Origin: Costus lasius
Lineage: Eukaryota > Streptophyta > Magnoliopsida > Zingiberales > Costaceae
Assembly (NCBI GenBank): GCA_027563935.2
Contig: CM050448.1
Coordinates: 67,899,843-67,963,842, forward strand
Reading direction: 5' to 3'
DNA length: 64,000 nt
Shown here in pieces: positions 1 through 11,600 of this stretch; the stretch's first letter is position 1, and the number at the start of each line of letters is the position of its first letter. Under the pieces are notes generated by a model. The model saw only the letters and a program-made list of their open reading frames with translations. It made no database searches and had not been told where the DNA came from. The position numbers and the translations under genes are program-made.

Positions 1-85
1 TATGTTGCAGCCTCGGAAGCATCCAAGGAGGCAGTGTGGATTCGTAAGTTCGTGAAAGAACTTGGTGTTGTTCCTTCGAGTGCAA
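1..85 (+). pseudogene. Copia Z RNase H, left fragment
   Basis: Frame 1 reads YVAASEASKEAVWIRKFV and on to PSSA, the copia RNase H segment after the conserved TTEAEY motif. Compared with the intact copy at 47071-50952 it carries one arginine-to-lysine change near residue 18. The reading frame stops abruptly where the LTR of copia A begins at 86. The last five bases, TGCAA, pair with TGCAG at 38224-38228 as a five-base target duplication with one mismatch. Confidence 0.88.
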
Positions 86-1642
86 TGTTGGGGTATGCCC
101 TTAAGGCTAATGTTTGAGGCCTTGGGATTGTATAAGTATCATGTAATAAACTCTTATGTTTATAAAGGCATGGTTATTATTCAGGTTGTTACCTTGTCTG
201 CTGTAATAAGTGTACTTCTGAATAATGTCTCAAAGCTGTTCAGCTAGGCTGACAGGCTCTATGTCCTTAGTCGAGATATCTTGGTGAACATGAGACAGCC
301 TTGATATGATTGAGACTAATATGTGTGCTAATCTTATAGGATGCTTCGAGCATGGAATAAGATGTAGACTCATGGGTACATTGGATGTACTGGACAGACC
401 CTTCTAGGATATTCAATTGTTTGTCACAATGTGAATAATCCTTGATAGCAGCAAGTGGCACATTTTCCTTTGACTTGAGATCACTTGTGTTTCTAAATGA
501 TGATTGTCATTGTTTTGAGGTAGTTCAATATCATTTGAAAGATAATGATTATAGACTATCTTGGATGATGAGCTTGAGTCAGGTTAGGGCACTAGTGATA
601 GATAAAGGATTGCCGTCTCCTTGTTCAAGGAGTGTGATGTTCTAAAGGGGCCCCCCTTATATGAGATGATTGAGAAAGTGTATGGCCATACCCAGATGAC
701 AGTGATCATCTGATCTAATCATGCTCATCCTATTGGAGTTACAGGCTTGACATGCTTGTCCAATAAGAACATCCAGTGGCAAAGGAAACATGCATGCCTC
801 GTGAGTTTGATTCACACTTGTGCTGTGGTTTGGGTGTAGTCTTGGAAGACTCTTTCCTTTATATCGGGAGACAGTGATGTGTTGCTAGATACCCCTCACT
901 GATCGTGATAATGTAAGTTGTCGTTACCGACATTTAAAGGAAACCCTCAGGGTCGCACAATTTGATGATATGGCTTACTCATGTCAGATCGTGTGGACTG
1001 AATTGTTTTGGTTCAGTTAAAGGAGAGTAGACTCTGATTGTAAGTGAGATCTGGTCTGATCATGTTTGGTTGATTAGAGCTTAAGATCGGTAAGCTTCGA
1101 TCGAGAGTATTGATGCTAGATCAGTGAGATCAAGTGCATCTAGATATGTATGGTTAGATCTTGAACCTTCATGGTTCATACTAGATTTAGACCATGGCAT
1201 GTCTTGGTTTGGTCTTGGTTTGATTTGGTTGTTGAACCAAAGTCAATTGAACCGGTTCAAGGATGTGAACGCATGGTTCAAATTAATTAAGCGTTTTGAT
1301 TAGTTCACTAAGTGTGAACGTGTGGAGTGAAGACTTACCATATATGGAAGTCTCAACGCCTAAACGCTTAAGCCAAGAAACGCCTTTGCGTGATGGCTTC
1401 TCTCTTGGGCAAATGTGTGCTCTTGAGTGTGCATGATCGCCGAGAGTTGTAGAGAGGCATTCGGCAAGCCAAACCAAGAAGACATCCAAGGATTCTCCTT
1501 CAAGCGATTTGGATTCTTCAAGCCCTTTGCTAGCACAAAGGATGACAAGGAGCAAGCCAACTTCTTCTTGTGTGCGCGCCTTGTGGAGGAGACCTCTCTT
1601 GTTCTCTTGCTTCCAAGTCGCCATCTTCCTCATGGCTTTGGT
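86..1642 (+). repeat. Copia A 5' LTR, left part
   Basis: Begins TGTTGGGGTATGCCC, the conserved LTR start of this family, and is cut at 1642 by copia B; the remaining 161 bp are at 30695-30855. It holds a TATA-like TTTATATC at 858-865. Visible hairpins or palindromes are GTACATTGGATGTAC (376-390), CTCCTT/AAGGAG (617-632), a wobble-paired hairpin at 907-922, GTTCAC/GTGAAC (1303-1319) and a bulged hairpin at 1332-1352. A mini-exon ATGGCTTTG at 1632-1640 precedes a GT donor-like site that B's insertion disrupts. Confidence 0.92.
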
Positions 1643-3370
1643 TGTTGGGTCCCCTTCTAGGGGGAGCGCAAGCGGATAAAACCCCTTTCAAGAGGGGGGC
1701 CGAAAACCCTAAGGATGGGTGGCGCATATTTCATTCAATCCATGAAGATGCTAGGGTTTCAACTAATCGCATGTTACATGTTCTCATGATCAACTTTGAA
1801 CGATTGAATGGATAAGAGAGAATTCATACCATTGCCATGAGGATTGGACTCGGCTTGGAAGCTAGAGAACGATAGGGTTCTCCTCCAAAGTGTGCCACAC
1901 ACAAGAAGAAATTGGCCTACACCTTGTCGTCCTTGTGCTAGCAAGGCTTCAAGGTTCCTTTTCGTATGGAAGGGAAGGGAAAATCTTGCTTGGCGAGACT
2001 CCTTTCTCTTGTTTTCGTCAAATACTATCTCCACCGAATTGGAGAAGCCTTCACAAGAGAATTCGACAAGTGAGTAACCTCCCACACTAATGTGGAGGCG
2101 TTACACACAATCCACTTGAAACCGAATTCCAAAGATGGAAAGTATTGAAGGCTTAAGCGTTCACCTAAGTGAACCAAGCCCTTAACTCACCTCCCATGAA
2201 CCATGTGCTCATCCATGAGCCGGTTCAATGTCGGTTTGGTCCAAGACCAATTAACCCAAGCCATATGGTCTAGATCACAATAAACCCTAAAGGTTCAAGA
2301 TCCAACCGTTCATTTCTTGATGCTTCTGATCTCACCGATCTAGCATCATCTCTCTCGATCGAAGCTTACCGATCTCAAGCCCTAATCAATCAAACATGAT
2401 CAGACCAGATCTCACTTACAATCAGAGATTAAATCCCTTTAAACTGAACCCAAACAATTCAGTCCACACGATCTGACTCAAGTAAGCCATATCATCAAAT
2501 TGTGCGACCCTGAGGGTTTCCTTTAAATGTCGGTAACGATAACTCACGTTATCACGATCAGTGAGGGGTATGTAGCAACACATCACTGTCTCCCGATATA
2601 AAGGAAAGAGTCTTCCAAGACTACTCCCAAATCACAGCACAAGTGTGAATCTTCTTCACAAGGCATACATGTGTCCTTTGCCACTGGATGTTCTTATTGG
2701 ACAAGCCTGTCAAGCTTGTAACTCCAATATGATGAGCATGATTAGATCAGATGAACATAGTCACCTGGGTATGGCCATACACTATCTCAATCATCTCATC
2801 TAGGGGGGCCCTTTAGAACATCACACTCCTTAAACAAGGAGACGGCAATTCTATATCTATCACTAGTGTCCTAACCTGACTCATGATCATTATCCAAGAT
2901 AGTCTATAATCATTATATTTCAAATGATATTGAAATACCTCAAAATAATGACATTCATCATTTAGAAACACAAGTGATCTCAAGTCAAAGGACATGTGCC
3001 ACTTGGTGCTTACAAGGAATATTCACATTGTGACAACCAACTGAATATCCTAGTAGGGTCTGTCCAGTACATCCAATGTACCCATGAGTCTACATCTTAT
3101 TCCATGCTCGAAGCATCCTATAAGATTAGAACACATATTAGTCTCAATCATATCAAGGCTGTCTCAAGTTCACCAAGATATCTCGACTAAGGACATATGC
3201 ATGTCAGCCTAGCTGAACAGCTTTGAGACATTATTCAGTAGTACACTTATTACAGCAGACAAGGTAACAACCTGAATAATAACCATGCCTTTATAAACTC
3301 AAGAGTTTATTACATGATACTTATACAATCCCAAGGCCTCAAACATTAGCCTTAAGGGCATACCCCAACA
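1643..3370 (-). repeat. Copia B 3' LTR
   Basis: On the minus strand it starts TGTTGGGGTATGCCC at 3370 and ends GGGACCCAACA at 1643. It is 1728 bp, the same length as the 5' copy at 28962-30689. Differences noticed between the copies include GGCGCAT/GGGGCAT, ATGTGCTC/ATGCGCTC, TATGTAGC/TATCTAGC and CCTGTC/CTTGTC. A short hairpin with arms TTCCA/TGGAA lies at 2127-2140, the same relative place as hairpins in the other family LTRs. Confidence 0.94.
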
Positions 3371-3390
3371 ATCTCCCACTTGCACTTAAT
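3371..3390 (-). other. Copia B polypurine tract region
   Basis: Between the pol stop codon and the 3' LTR the minus strand reads ATTAAGTGCAAGTGGGAGAT. The purine-rich AAGTGGGAGA stretch immediately before the LTR is the expected primer for plus-strand DNA synthesis. The same sequence precedes the 3' LTRs of A, C and E. Confidence 0.8.
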
Positions 3391-5428
3391 CTAATGGTTG
3401 AGAAACCTCAAACCCATATTATTACAGTGCTTCTCATGCTTCTGCTGCGCCAGAGGCTTGGTAAGCGGGTCAGCCAGATTGTCGTCTGTATGTATCTTGC
3501 AAATTTTGATCTCGCCTCGATCAATGATCTCCCGGATCAAGTGAAACCGTCTCTGTATGTGCTTGGATTTCTGGTGCGACCGTGGTTCCTTTGCTTGTGC
3601 GATTGCTCCAGTGTTATCACAGAAGATAACCAAAGGATCTGCACTCGAAGGAACGACACCAAGTTCTCTCACGAACTTGCGAATCCATACTGCCTCCTTG
3701 GATGCTTCCGAGGCTGCAACATACTCGGCTTCTGTTGTGGAATCAGCAACAGTTGACTGTTTGAAACTCTTCCACACCACAGCACCTCCATTCAAGCTAA
3801 AAACATAGCCTGATTGCGATCGGAAATCATCCTGGTCCGACTGGAACGAAGCGTCAGTATATCCCTCTATACTGAGTTCTTCCTGACCACCATATATCAA
3901 GAACATATCTTTGGTCCTCCGCAGATATTTTATAATGTTCTTGACTGCAATCCAGTGCGCCAAACCTGGATTACTTTGGAATCGACTGGTTACGCTTAAC
4001 CCGTAAGCGACGTCAGGGCGAGTACACAACATCGCATACATAATGGACCCAATAGCCGAAGCATAAGGCGTATTGTCCATTTCATCTTTCTCAGTTTGTG
4101 TTTGTGGACACTGACTCATTGAAAGATTCAGACCATGTCTGACTGGAAGATATCCCCTTTTAGAATTCTCTAAATGGTATCTCTCCAGGACCTTATCGAT
4201 GTAAGTACTCTGGCACAGCCCGAGAAGCCTCTTAGATCTATCCCTGTAGATCTTCACACCTAATACATAGGCTGCTTCTCCTAGATCTTTCATCTGGAAA
4301 CATTTCCTTAACCATGCTTTAACAGCATGCAGTTCAGGAATATCATTTCCAATGATCAAGATATCATCGACGTAGAGGATTAGGAATGTAATCACGCTCC
4401 CACTAAACCTCTTATATACACACGGGTCGTCCTCGTTCTTGATGAAACCAAACTCAGAGATTGATTCATCAAAACGAATATTCCAGCTTCTTGATGCTTG
4501 TTTAAGTCCATAAATGGACTTCTTTAACTTGCATATTTTATGACGATCTGCTGGATTAGTGAAACCTTCAGGTTGTGTCATATACACATCCTCATCCAGA
4601 TTTCCATTAAGGAAAGCTGTTTTCACATCCATCTGCCAGATCTCATAATCGTAATATGCAGCTATCGCGAAAAGAATCCGAATAGACTTAAACATGGCTA
4701 CAGGAGAGAAAGTTTCATCATAATCTATCCCGTAGATTTGTTTGAAACCTTTCGCTACTAGCCTGCCTTTATAGGTAACCACGTTACCATCCATGTCAAT
4801 CTTCTTCTTGAAGATCCATTTACAGCCTATAGGGATTACTCCCGAAGGCGGATCAACCAAATCCCAGTCTTGGTTATCTGACATGGAGTCCATCTCGGCT
4901 CGCATAGCTTCAAGCCATCTAGCTGACTCCGGTCCACTGACCGCATCCGCATAGGTGAGGGGTTCATCATTATCAATGATGTAGACTCCGTCATAGCGCT
5001 CAGGCTGTCGACGGATCCTTCCCGATCTTCGCGGTTCCCGTGATATCTGAGCCTCAGGTTGTTCAATAACCTGATCTACCGGCTCAGGCTCATCCAACTG
5101 TGCTTGACTACTTTGTCCTTCATCTGGATTCTCATCCAGTTTTATTTCTCTCCCACTGGCCTCTTGCAGAAGAAACTCCTTCTCAAGAAATATGGCCGTC
5201 CGAGCAACAAATACCTTGTTCTTCTTGGGATCGTAGAAATAATAACCCTTAGTTTCCTTAGGGTAACCGACAAAGATGCATTTCTCAGATCTGCTCTCCA
5301 GTTTCCCAGAGGCGAGCTTTTTGACATAAGCCTCGCAACCCCAGATCCTGATAAATGTCAAGCTAGGCTGTTTCCCATACCATAACTCATATGGCGTTTT
5401 AGAAACTGCCTTGGATGGCACTCGGTTT
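3391..5428 (-). pseudogene. Copia B pol, C-terminal part: end of integrase, reverse transcriptase, RNase H
   Basis: Minus-strand reading frame that begins, after the Gyp-1 junction at 5428, with NRVPSKAVSKTPYELWYGK (the post-catalytic end of integrase). It continues through the linker, reverse transcriptase with the YVDD catalytic motif (LILYVDDILIIGND), and RNase H with EGYTDAS, TTEAEY and FCDNTGA motifs. It ends RFLNH and a stop. No stop or frameshift is visible in this 2.0-kb piece. It is separated from the rest of its gene by Gyp-1. An ATG in the Gyp-1 LTR happens to continue the frame for 12 residues, but this is a junction artefact. Confidence 0.92.
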
Positions 5429-6204
5429 TGTAAGATCCAAGGATCTTGAGTCCTGGTAAGCATTATTTGGATTTAAATAAAATCATTAGCTGTGATATTG
5501 TTTTATGTATTGGTTGTTAATAGTTACTTAACTAGAAGTTTTTGGTTGTTAATTTATTGTAAATTAATTAGAGATTATTTGTTTGATTATTGGCTGTTAA
5601 TTTTATGATAAATTATTGTTGGTTGTTCATGATAAATTAATTAGGATTTATGGGTTGTAAGTTGTAAGTTAATTAATTAGACCTTATTGGTTAATTAAAC
5701 CCTTATTGGATGTTAATTAGACCTTATTGGATTTTCGTTAAGTTAATGGTTAAATTAATGGGTTTTTGGGTTGGCGCTAATTGGGTTTTTAAAATTTAAA
5801 TTATTAGTTAAATGGATTAAACCCGATTTGAATTAATGGGTTAATGGGTTAAGAGTTAAAAACCAAAAATTCAAATTAATATTTCGGTTAGGGTAGAGTG
5901 TTGGCGATTTTTTGGCTTGAAAGAAACCTTGGGCGACGGCTTGAAGAACTTGGCGACTTCTTGAGGAACTTAGGCGATTCTTGAAGAGTTCTTGAGGCGA
6001 TTTTGGTGATTTCTCCATCTCTTTCCCTTTGGCGAATTATTCCTTGGTGTTTGGTAGCATCTTTCAAAGCCTTAGACGAATTTTTGGAAGGGTTTTTCAC
6101 CTTGTGTTCTCGGTTCAAGGTGAGTGGGTTGTCTAATTGATTTCTATCTATTTGTTTGTGTTAATTGATGAGTTAGATGATATATTCGCTTGTTGGAAAT
6201 CTTA

Positions 6205-6580
6205 CCATGCTAAAACCGAAATTCAAGACTTCACTATGATGAAAACCGAATTTTGTAAAGTTGAATATATCATGAAAACCGAATTTTTCAAAGGTGATTA
6301 TATGATGACTATTTAACCGAAAATTTGTATGAAATTTAAGGTATTTTTATAGGAATTTTGGTAGCATTAAATCATTGAATTTTGGGTATGAAATTCTTGT
6401 TAATTATAGTTAAACCGAAATCAATTTTGGTAACATTAAATCAATGATGTTTGTAGTTAACATGAAAACCGAAATCTTGATGTTCTTGATAATTGTTTAT
6501 GAAAACCGAAATTGATGTTTGTAGTTAACATGAAAACCGAAACCTTGATGACCTTGATAATTGTCTATGAAAACCGAATT
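6205..6580 (+). repeat. Cluster of AAAACCGAA motifs in Gyp-1 LTR
   Basis: About nine copies of (A)AAACCGAA occur in some 375 bp, several inside a longer phrase such as GTAGTTAACATGAAAACCGAA. Spacing is irregular, so this is not a simple tandem array. It lies in the upstream part of the LTR, where transcription factor sites would be expected. The same cluster recurs 7618 bp downstream in the 3' LTR. A regulatory role is inference. Confidence 0.7.
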
Positions 6581-6863
6581 TTGGTGTTTGTAGTTAATAT
6601 GTTATATGTGGTAATTTGTAAAGTAATTTATATGAATACTTGTTTTAAATTTTAAGTTGATTTTATGGATGCTTGATATGACTGTTTCTTGGTGTGTGTA
6701 ATATGTTAAATAATTATGGTGTTATATTTATGGCTATGTATCTGTATTTGAGAAACTTGAGTGACAACATAGCAAGGTTTGATTAAACTAATCAGCATGA
6801 AATTTAAGGACTACACTATATTCGGTGATATTCGAATATAAAATATTATGTGTTATGTTATAT

Positions 6864-7031
6864 AATTTTGAACAATATGTGTGATCATGTGAATTTTGAA
6901 CAATATGTGTGATCATGTGAATTTTGAACAATCTGTGTGATCATGTGAATTTTGAACAATCTGTGTGATCATGTGAATTTTGAACAATATGTGTGATCTT
7001 GTGAATTTTGAACAATATGTGTGATTATGTG
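6864..7031 (+). repeat. 28-bp tandem repeat, six copies, in Gyp-1 LTR
   Basis: Units start at 6864, 6892, 6920, 6948, 6976 and 7004, each reading AATTTTGAACAATATGTGTG followed by ATCATGTG with at most one or two changes per unit. Degenerate continuation (GTGAATTTGGAAAATTATG) extends to about 7085. The 3' LTR has the same six units at 14482-14649, so the array predates this insertion. Confidence 0.95.
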
Positions 7032-7383
7032 AATTTGGAAAATTATGGGTTATGTGAATTTGGAAAATTATGTGATTATGTGATGGTTAGGACTAAGGCT
7101 AGGTGTAACTATGAACTCAAGGGGATAGTCCTTATGTGTTATGTTAAGGGTTTGAATTTCAGCCCTGTATTGTGATATGTGAGGAGGTTGATGTTCAGCC
7201 TGCCTATTATGATTATTGTGATGGGGGTTGATGTTCAGCCTGCCCGATATGATTTTTGTGATGACTATCCTAGAGTCTAGTTGACACTTAGGAGTCCACC
7301 TTTGTGAAATATGTTCACCTTTGTGAAATATGAAATAAGATATGTCTGTTGTCCAGTAGGAACCTTTTGGGAGAACGGGTTTT

Positions 7384-7690
7384 GACGCAAAGTGCCATGT
7401 CTTGGTCGGACAGGGGCCACCTCTTGATGTCATTACTCTTTTATGTGTTGGGGTGATATAAGACGCAAAGTGCCATGTCTTGATCAGACAGGGGCCACCT
7501 CTTGATGTCATCACTCGGTTTATGATGTTGGGTGTGTGGAGCAAAGTGCCACGTCATGACCTGACGGGGGCCACCTCTTGAATCTACACACAATCCATCG
7601 ATGTGTTTATGGGGTGATAGAGCAAAGTGCCACGTCGTGACCTGGCGGGGGCCACCTCTTGATTCTACTCACTATCCATGTTTATGTGTT
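7384..7690 (+). repeat. About 78-bp imperfect tandem repeat, four copies, in Gyp-1 LTR
   Basis: The core GCAAAGTGCCA(T/C)GTC…GGGGCCACCTCTTGA starts at 7387, 7465, 7541 and 7622 (spacings 78, 76 and 81). Each unit has a GC-rich core that can fold weakly and an AT-richer tail. The two upstream units resemble each other most, as do the two downstream ones. The array recurs in the 3' LTR near 15002-15308. Confidence 0.9.
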
Positions 7691-8585
7691 GCACGAGATT
7701 TTGCAGCTCCCAGTGCTTTGGCCAAGCCGGGTTAGACCATATTGGTCACTACTGATTATGCTGGACAACTAGGTTAATTAAGTATGGTGTGTTTAGTTGG
7801 TTTGGAATATATGTGTTTAATTGGTTTAGAGTAAAACTCTAGAACCTGAGTTTGTTATATGCTAGTGTGTACATCTGACTGTCTATATGACTTCTGTTTC
7901 TTTATTTTGTTATATGTTGACATAATGTTCCTGTTAAAGATTTTTAAAATAATCTGCCTATATTTTTGAATGTATGTTCTGGATGGTCGATTTAGACTAT
8001 CCACTCACTGGGCTGTGTAGCTCACCCCTCACTATTTTCAGGCATAGAGCAGGGGCGCATGTCTTGAGTGCTTTGGCGTGGATAATTATGCTGTTTGCTG
8101 TTTTAAGAATTTTTATGCTTAATTCTTGGGGCCGGTTGTGGCCTTAACATAAATTATATGAACTATGTGAATCATGAGACTATGTGAACTATGTGAATTA
8201 TGTTGCCGGTTATGGCAGTCTTATGAGTTTGATTTTTGTATCACCGCGGGCTTCAGCCTGGTTTCGGTGTTTGGTATGAGTTTATAAAATCGACTTTGTG
8301 GCTTTGTTTTGAATTTCGAATCGAATTGTATTTATGCCATCGGATTTGATATAACTGTTGCCTTGCATATGTCTAGTGCAAGGATTGCGTGGTGGCAGGT
8401 ACCCTTATGAGATTTATGAGATTTGAGTTTTGTGAATTTGTATGTATGAATTTATGGAAATTTTTCAGATCGTGTTTTCTTGAACTCGGTTTTACCTAGC
8501 ATATGATCGATCTTATATGAAACATCCTGTATCATTTGTGAATTGTGCCATTAGTTTGGGGTTAAGAATGTGGGATGTTACAGAA

Positions 8586-8597
8586 TGGTATCAGAGC
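8586..8597 (+). other. Gyp-1 primer-binding site
   Basis: TGGTATCAGAGC starts three bases after the 5' LTR and is complementary to the 3' end of plant initiator tRNA-Met. The leader from the LTR to the gag ATG is only 82 bp, far shorter than the roughly 1.8-kb leaders of the copia elements here. Confidence 0.92.
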
Positions 8598-8664
8598 AGT
8601 TGGCTAGCTAAAACTTAGTTCGGGGGAAAACATGTTTGTGTATTGCTAGACACCTGATAGGTTT

Positions 8665-11600
8665 ATGTTTGATTTCCTTACTGTGGTTGTGAGTGAATTC
8701 CAGAAACTGGGTCCTAGCTCTTTTTATGGGGGCTCAGAATCCAGTACTGCCGAGAACTGGCAGTTATGCTTGGAAAAGATTTTCCAAGTTATGCGTTGCT
8801 CGGACGAAGATAAGTTATGTTTGACCACCTATATGATGCGTGCTGACGCAGATGAGTGGTGGAAAGGCGTGGTGAGACTTGCCGAAGAAAGACATGAGAC
8901 TGTAGATTGGCCTTACTTCTTGTCTCGATTTAACGAGAAGTACTTCCCAGATAGTTTGGTGGAGGACCGAGAAGTGGCATTTATTCACCTGGAGCAGGGT
9001 GATATGACGGTGGACCAGTATGAAGTACAGTTCACGAAATTGGGAAAGTATGCTCCTCACCTGATAAACACTGAAAGGAGGAGAGCTACTAAGTTTCTCA
9101 GAGGTCTCAGATGGGACATTAGAGAGCAGGTTGGTGCTCAACATTTGGAGACCTATGTTGAGACTGTTGGGCGAGCACGCACCATTGAGAGATACATAGC
9201 TGAGAGGAGTTCTCATGTTGCCGTGACAGTAGTTCCTGCAGCTGAGGCGGCGGTTCCTCAGTATGGTAGTGGCGGCAAGGGTAAGAAGTACCCTAAGCAT
9301 AAGGACTACAAGAAGAGCAGGTATAAGCCTTACTCCTACAAGGCACCGCAGCAGACCAGGGATGCACCGCAGCAGTTCAGGGATGCCAGGGATGTAAGAA
9401 ACGGTATCACTTGTAGTTATTGTGGGCTCAAGGGACATCTAGTGAAAGACTGTCATAGGAAGAATGGTATATGCTTCAGGTGTAAGAAACCAGGGCACAT
9501 GGCTAAGGACTGCAGAGAACCTGAGATGCAACCTAGAGGCGCAGATAAGCCTACAGTCCAGACTAGAGTGTATGCTGTGGCTGAGAAGGATACACGAGCT
9601 TCCCGATCCGTCGTGGAAGGTACTTTATTCGTATTTGATCAGTTAGCCCGCATATTATTTGACCCTGGTGCAAATTTATCTTTTATATCTGTTAAATTTG
9701 CTGCATGTTTACCTGTTGTACCTAAGATGCTAGATTATGTTGTGTCTGTGAGTACTCCCTTAGGAAAATCGTTATCTACAGATACTGTGTGTGCTGACTG
9801 TGTAGTACATGTAGAGGGTTATGAGTTTCTGGTAGATCTAATCCTCTTAGACATGCAAGATTATGATATCATCTTAGGAATGGATTGGTTGTCTTCCCAT
9901 CATGCCTCTGTGGATTGCTTTGAGAAAGTAATCACTTTGAATTTGTTAGATGGGAATCGACTGTTTGTGAGAGGTCTAGTGTCAGACCAAGGACCGCATG
10001 TGATATCTTTCCTGCAGGCCAGGAAATTACTTGCTAATGGGTGCAAGGGTTATCTTGCGCATGTTAAGGTGCAGGATGATTCTACTTCTGATCTGACTCA
10101 GATGGAGGTGGTGAAAGAATTTCCTGATGTGTTCTCTGAGGAATTTTCAGGCTTGCCACCAATAAGAGAAGTAGAATTTGGCATTGAGTTGGCGCCAGGT
10201 ACGGCACCTATCTCCATAGCTCCTTATCGTATGGCTACTTCAGAGTTGGCCGAGCTTAAGAAACAACTGGAGGAATTGCTAGAGAAAGGGTATATTCGGC
10301 CTAGTGCTTCTCCCTGGGGAGCGCCAGTGTTGTTTGTAAAGAAGAAAGATGGAACCCTGAGGATGTGTATAGACTACAGGCAACTGAACCAAGTGACTAT
10401 CAAGAATAAGTATCCTCTTCCCAGAATTGATGATCTATTTGATCAATTACAGGGAGCGACAGTGTTCTCTAAGATTGATCTGAGATCAGGATATTATCAG
10501 CTTAGAGTCAAGAATGAGGATATATTTAAGACTGCTTTCAGGACCAGGTATGGGCATTTCGAATTTTTAGTTATGCCTTTTGGACTGACGAATGCACCTG
10601 CTGTCTTCATGGATTTGATGAACAGGGTGTTTCACGACTTGCTTGACTCTTGTGTGGTAGTCTTTATAGACGATATTTTGGTATACTCACGGACTACTTC
10701 AGATCATGTCAGTGACTTGCGCAGAGTGCTGGAGATCTTGAGGAAGAACCGGTTATATGCCAAGGCTAGCAAGTGTGAGTTCTGGCTAGAGAAGATCAGT
10801 TTTCTGGGTCATGTGATTTCTGGTCAAGGGGTGTCTGTGGATCCAGTTAAAGTGCAAGCTATTCTTAATTGGGGAAGACCGACTAGTGCTACTGAGATCA
10901 GGAGTTTTCTGGGTTTAGCGGGTTACTACCGGCGATTTGTTGAGGGATTCTCCAAGCTGGCGGGTCCTTTAACTAAATTAACCAGAAAGGAGGCTAAGTT
11001 TATTTGGGATGATAAGTGTGAAGAGAGTTTTCAAGAGCTGAAAAGGAGATTGACTAGTACACCGATCCTCATTATACCTAGTGATGGGGAAAGGTTTACT
11101 GTTTATACAGATGCTTCTGGCAAAGGGTTGGGTTGTGTCTTGATGCAGAAGGGTTCTGTGGTAGCCTATGCTTCGAGACAACTGAAGGAGTATGAATTGA
11201 ACTACCCTACTCATGACTTAGAGTTGGCGGCCGTAGTCTTTGCTTTGAAGATATGGCGTCACTATTTGTTGGGTCAGGAGTTTGATCTGTTCACTGATCA
11301 CCAGAGTCTCAAGTATATCTTCACTCAGAAGGACTTGAACATGAGACAGAGAAGATGGATGGAGTTGATCAAAGACTATGACTTCTCCATTCAGTATCAG
11401 GCTGGAAAGGCCAATGTGGTGGCGGATGCTCTGAGCAGACATCCAGTTACTTCAGTAGCTGCTTTACGAGTCAGTGAGTGGCGGTTACTGCAGGAGTTCA
11501 GTGATCTCAGGATCAGTGTTACTCCTAAAGTTCAGTCTGGTTATGTGGCTTTTCTCAGAGTACAGTCTGCTTTGTTGCAGAAGATCAGAGATCAGCAGTC

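Larger units (their letters stand above)
5429..8582 (+). repeat. Gyp-1 5' LTR
   Basis: 3154 bp, beginning TGTAAGATCC and ending GGATGTTACA. The first 1.4 kb is AT-rich. It contains a cluster of AAAACCGAA motifs, a 28-bp tandem repeat and a GC-richer set of about 78-bp repeats, described separately. The four differences from the 3' copy that I noticed include CATGATAAA/CATGGTAAA, TTCGGTGA/TTCGTTGA, AGTGCCATG/AGTGTCATG and CACCGCGGG/CACCGTGGG. About 0.13 percent divergence implies a very recent insertion. Confidence 0.96.

Noticed and set aside
267..461. A 64-residue antisense reading frame (MPL…KDYSHCDKQ…) open in the LTRs of A, B, C, Z and E and, extended to 73 residues, in G
   Set aside because: It lies antisense in a U3 block that is conserved as DNA and full of palindromes. 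Differences between copies mostly change amino acids, and there is no domain. Conservation is better explained by the DNA.
3391..3756. Plus-strand frames opposite the copia pol gene, recurring antisense to RNase H in every copy
   Set aside because: They are shadows of the conserved pol sequence on the other strand and follow its codon pattern; no independent signal.
5429..5463. Fusion of a Gyp-1 LTR start codon to copia B pol
   Set aside because: Twelve in-frame codons at an insertion junction arise by chance; there is no promoter or conservation.
6864..7031. CRISPR-like array
   Set aside because: The 28-bp units abut with no spacers and sit in a plant LTR; it is an ordinary tandem repeat.
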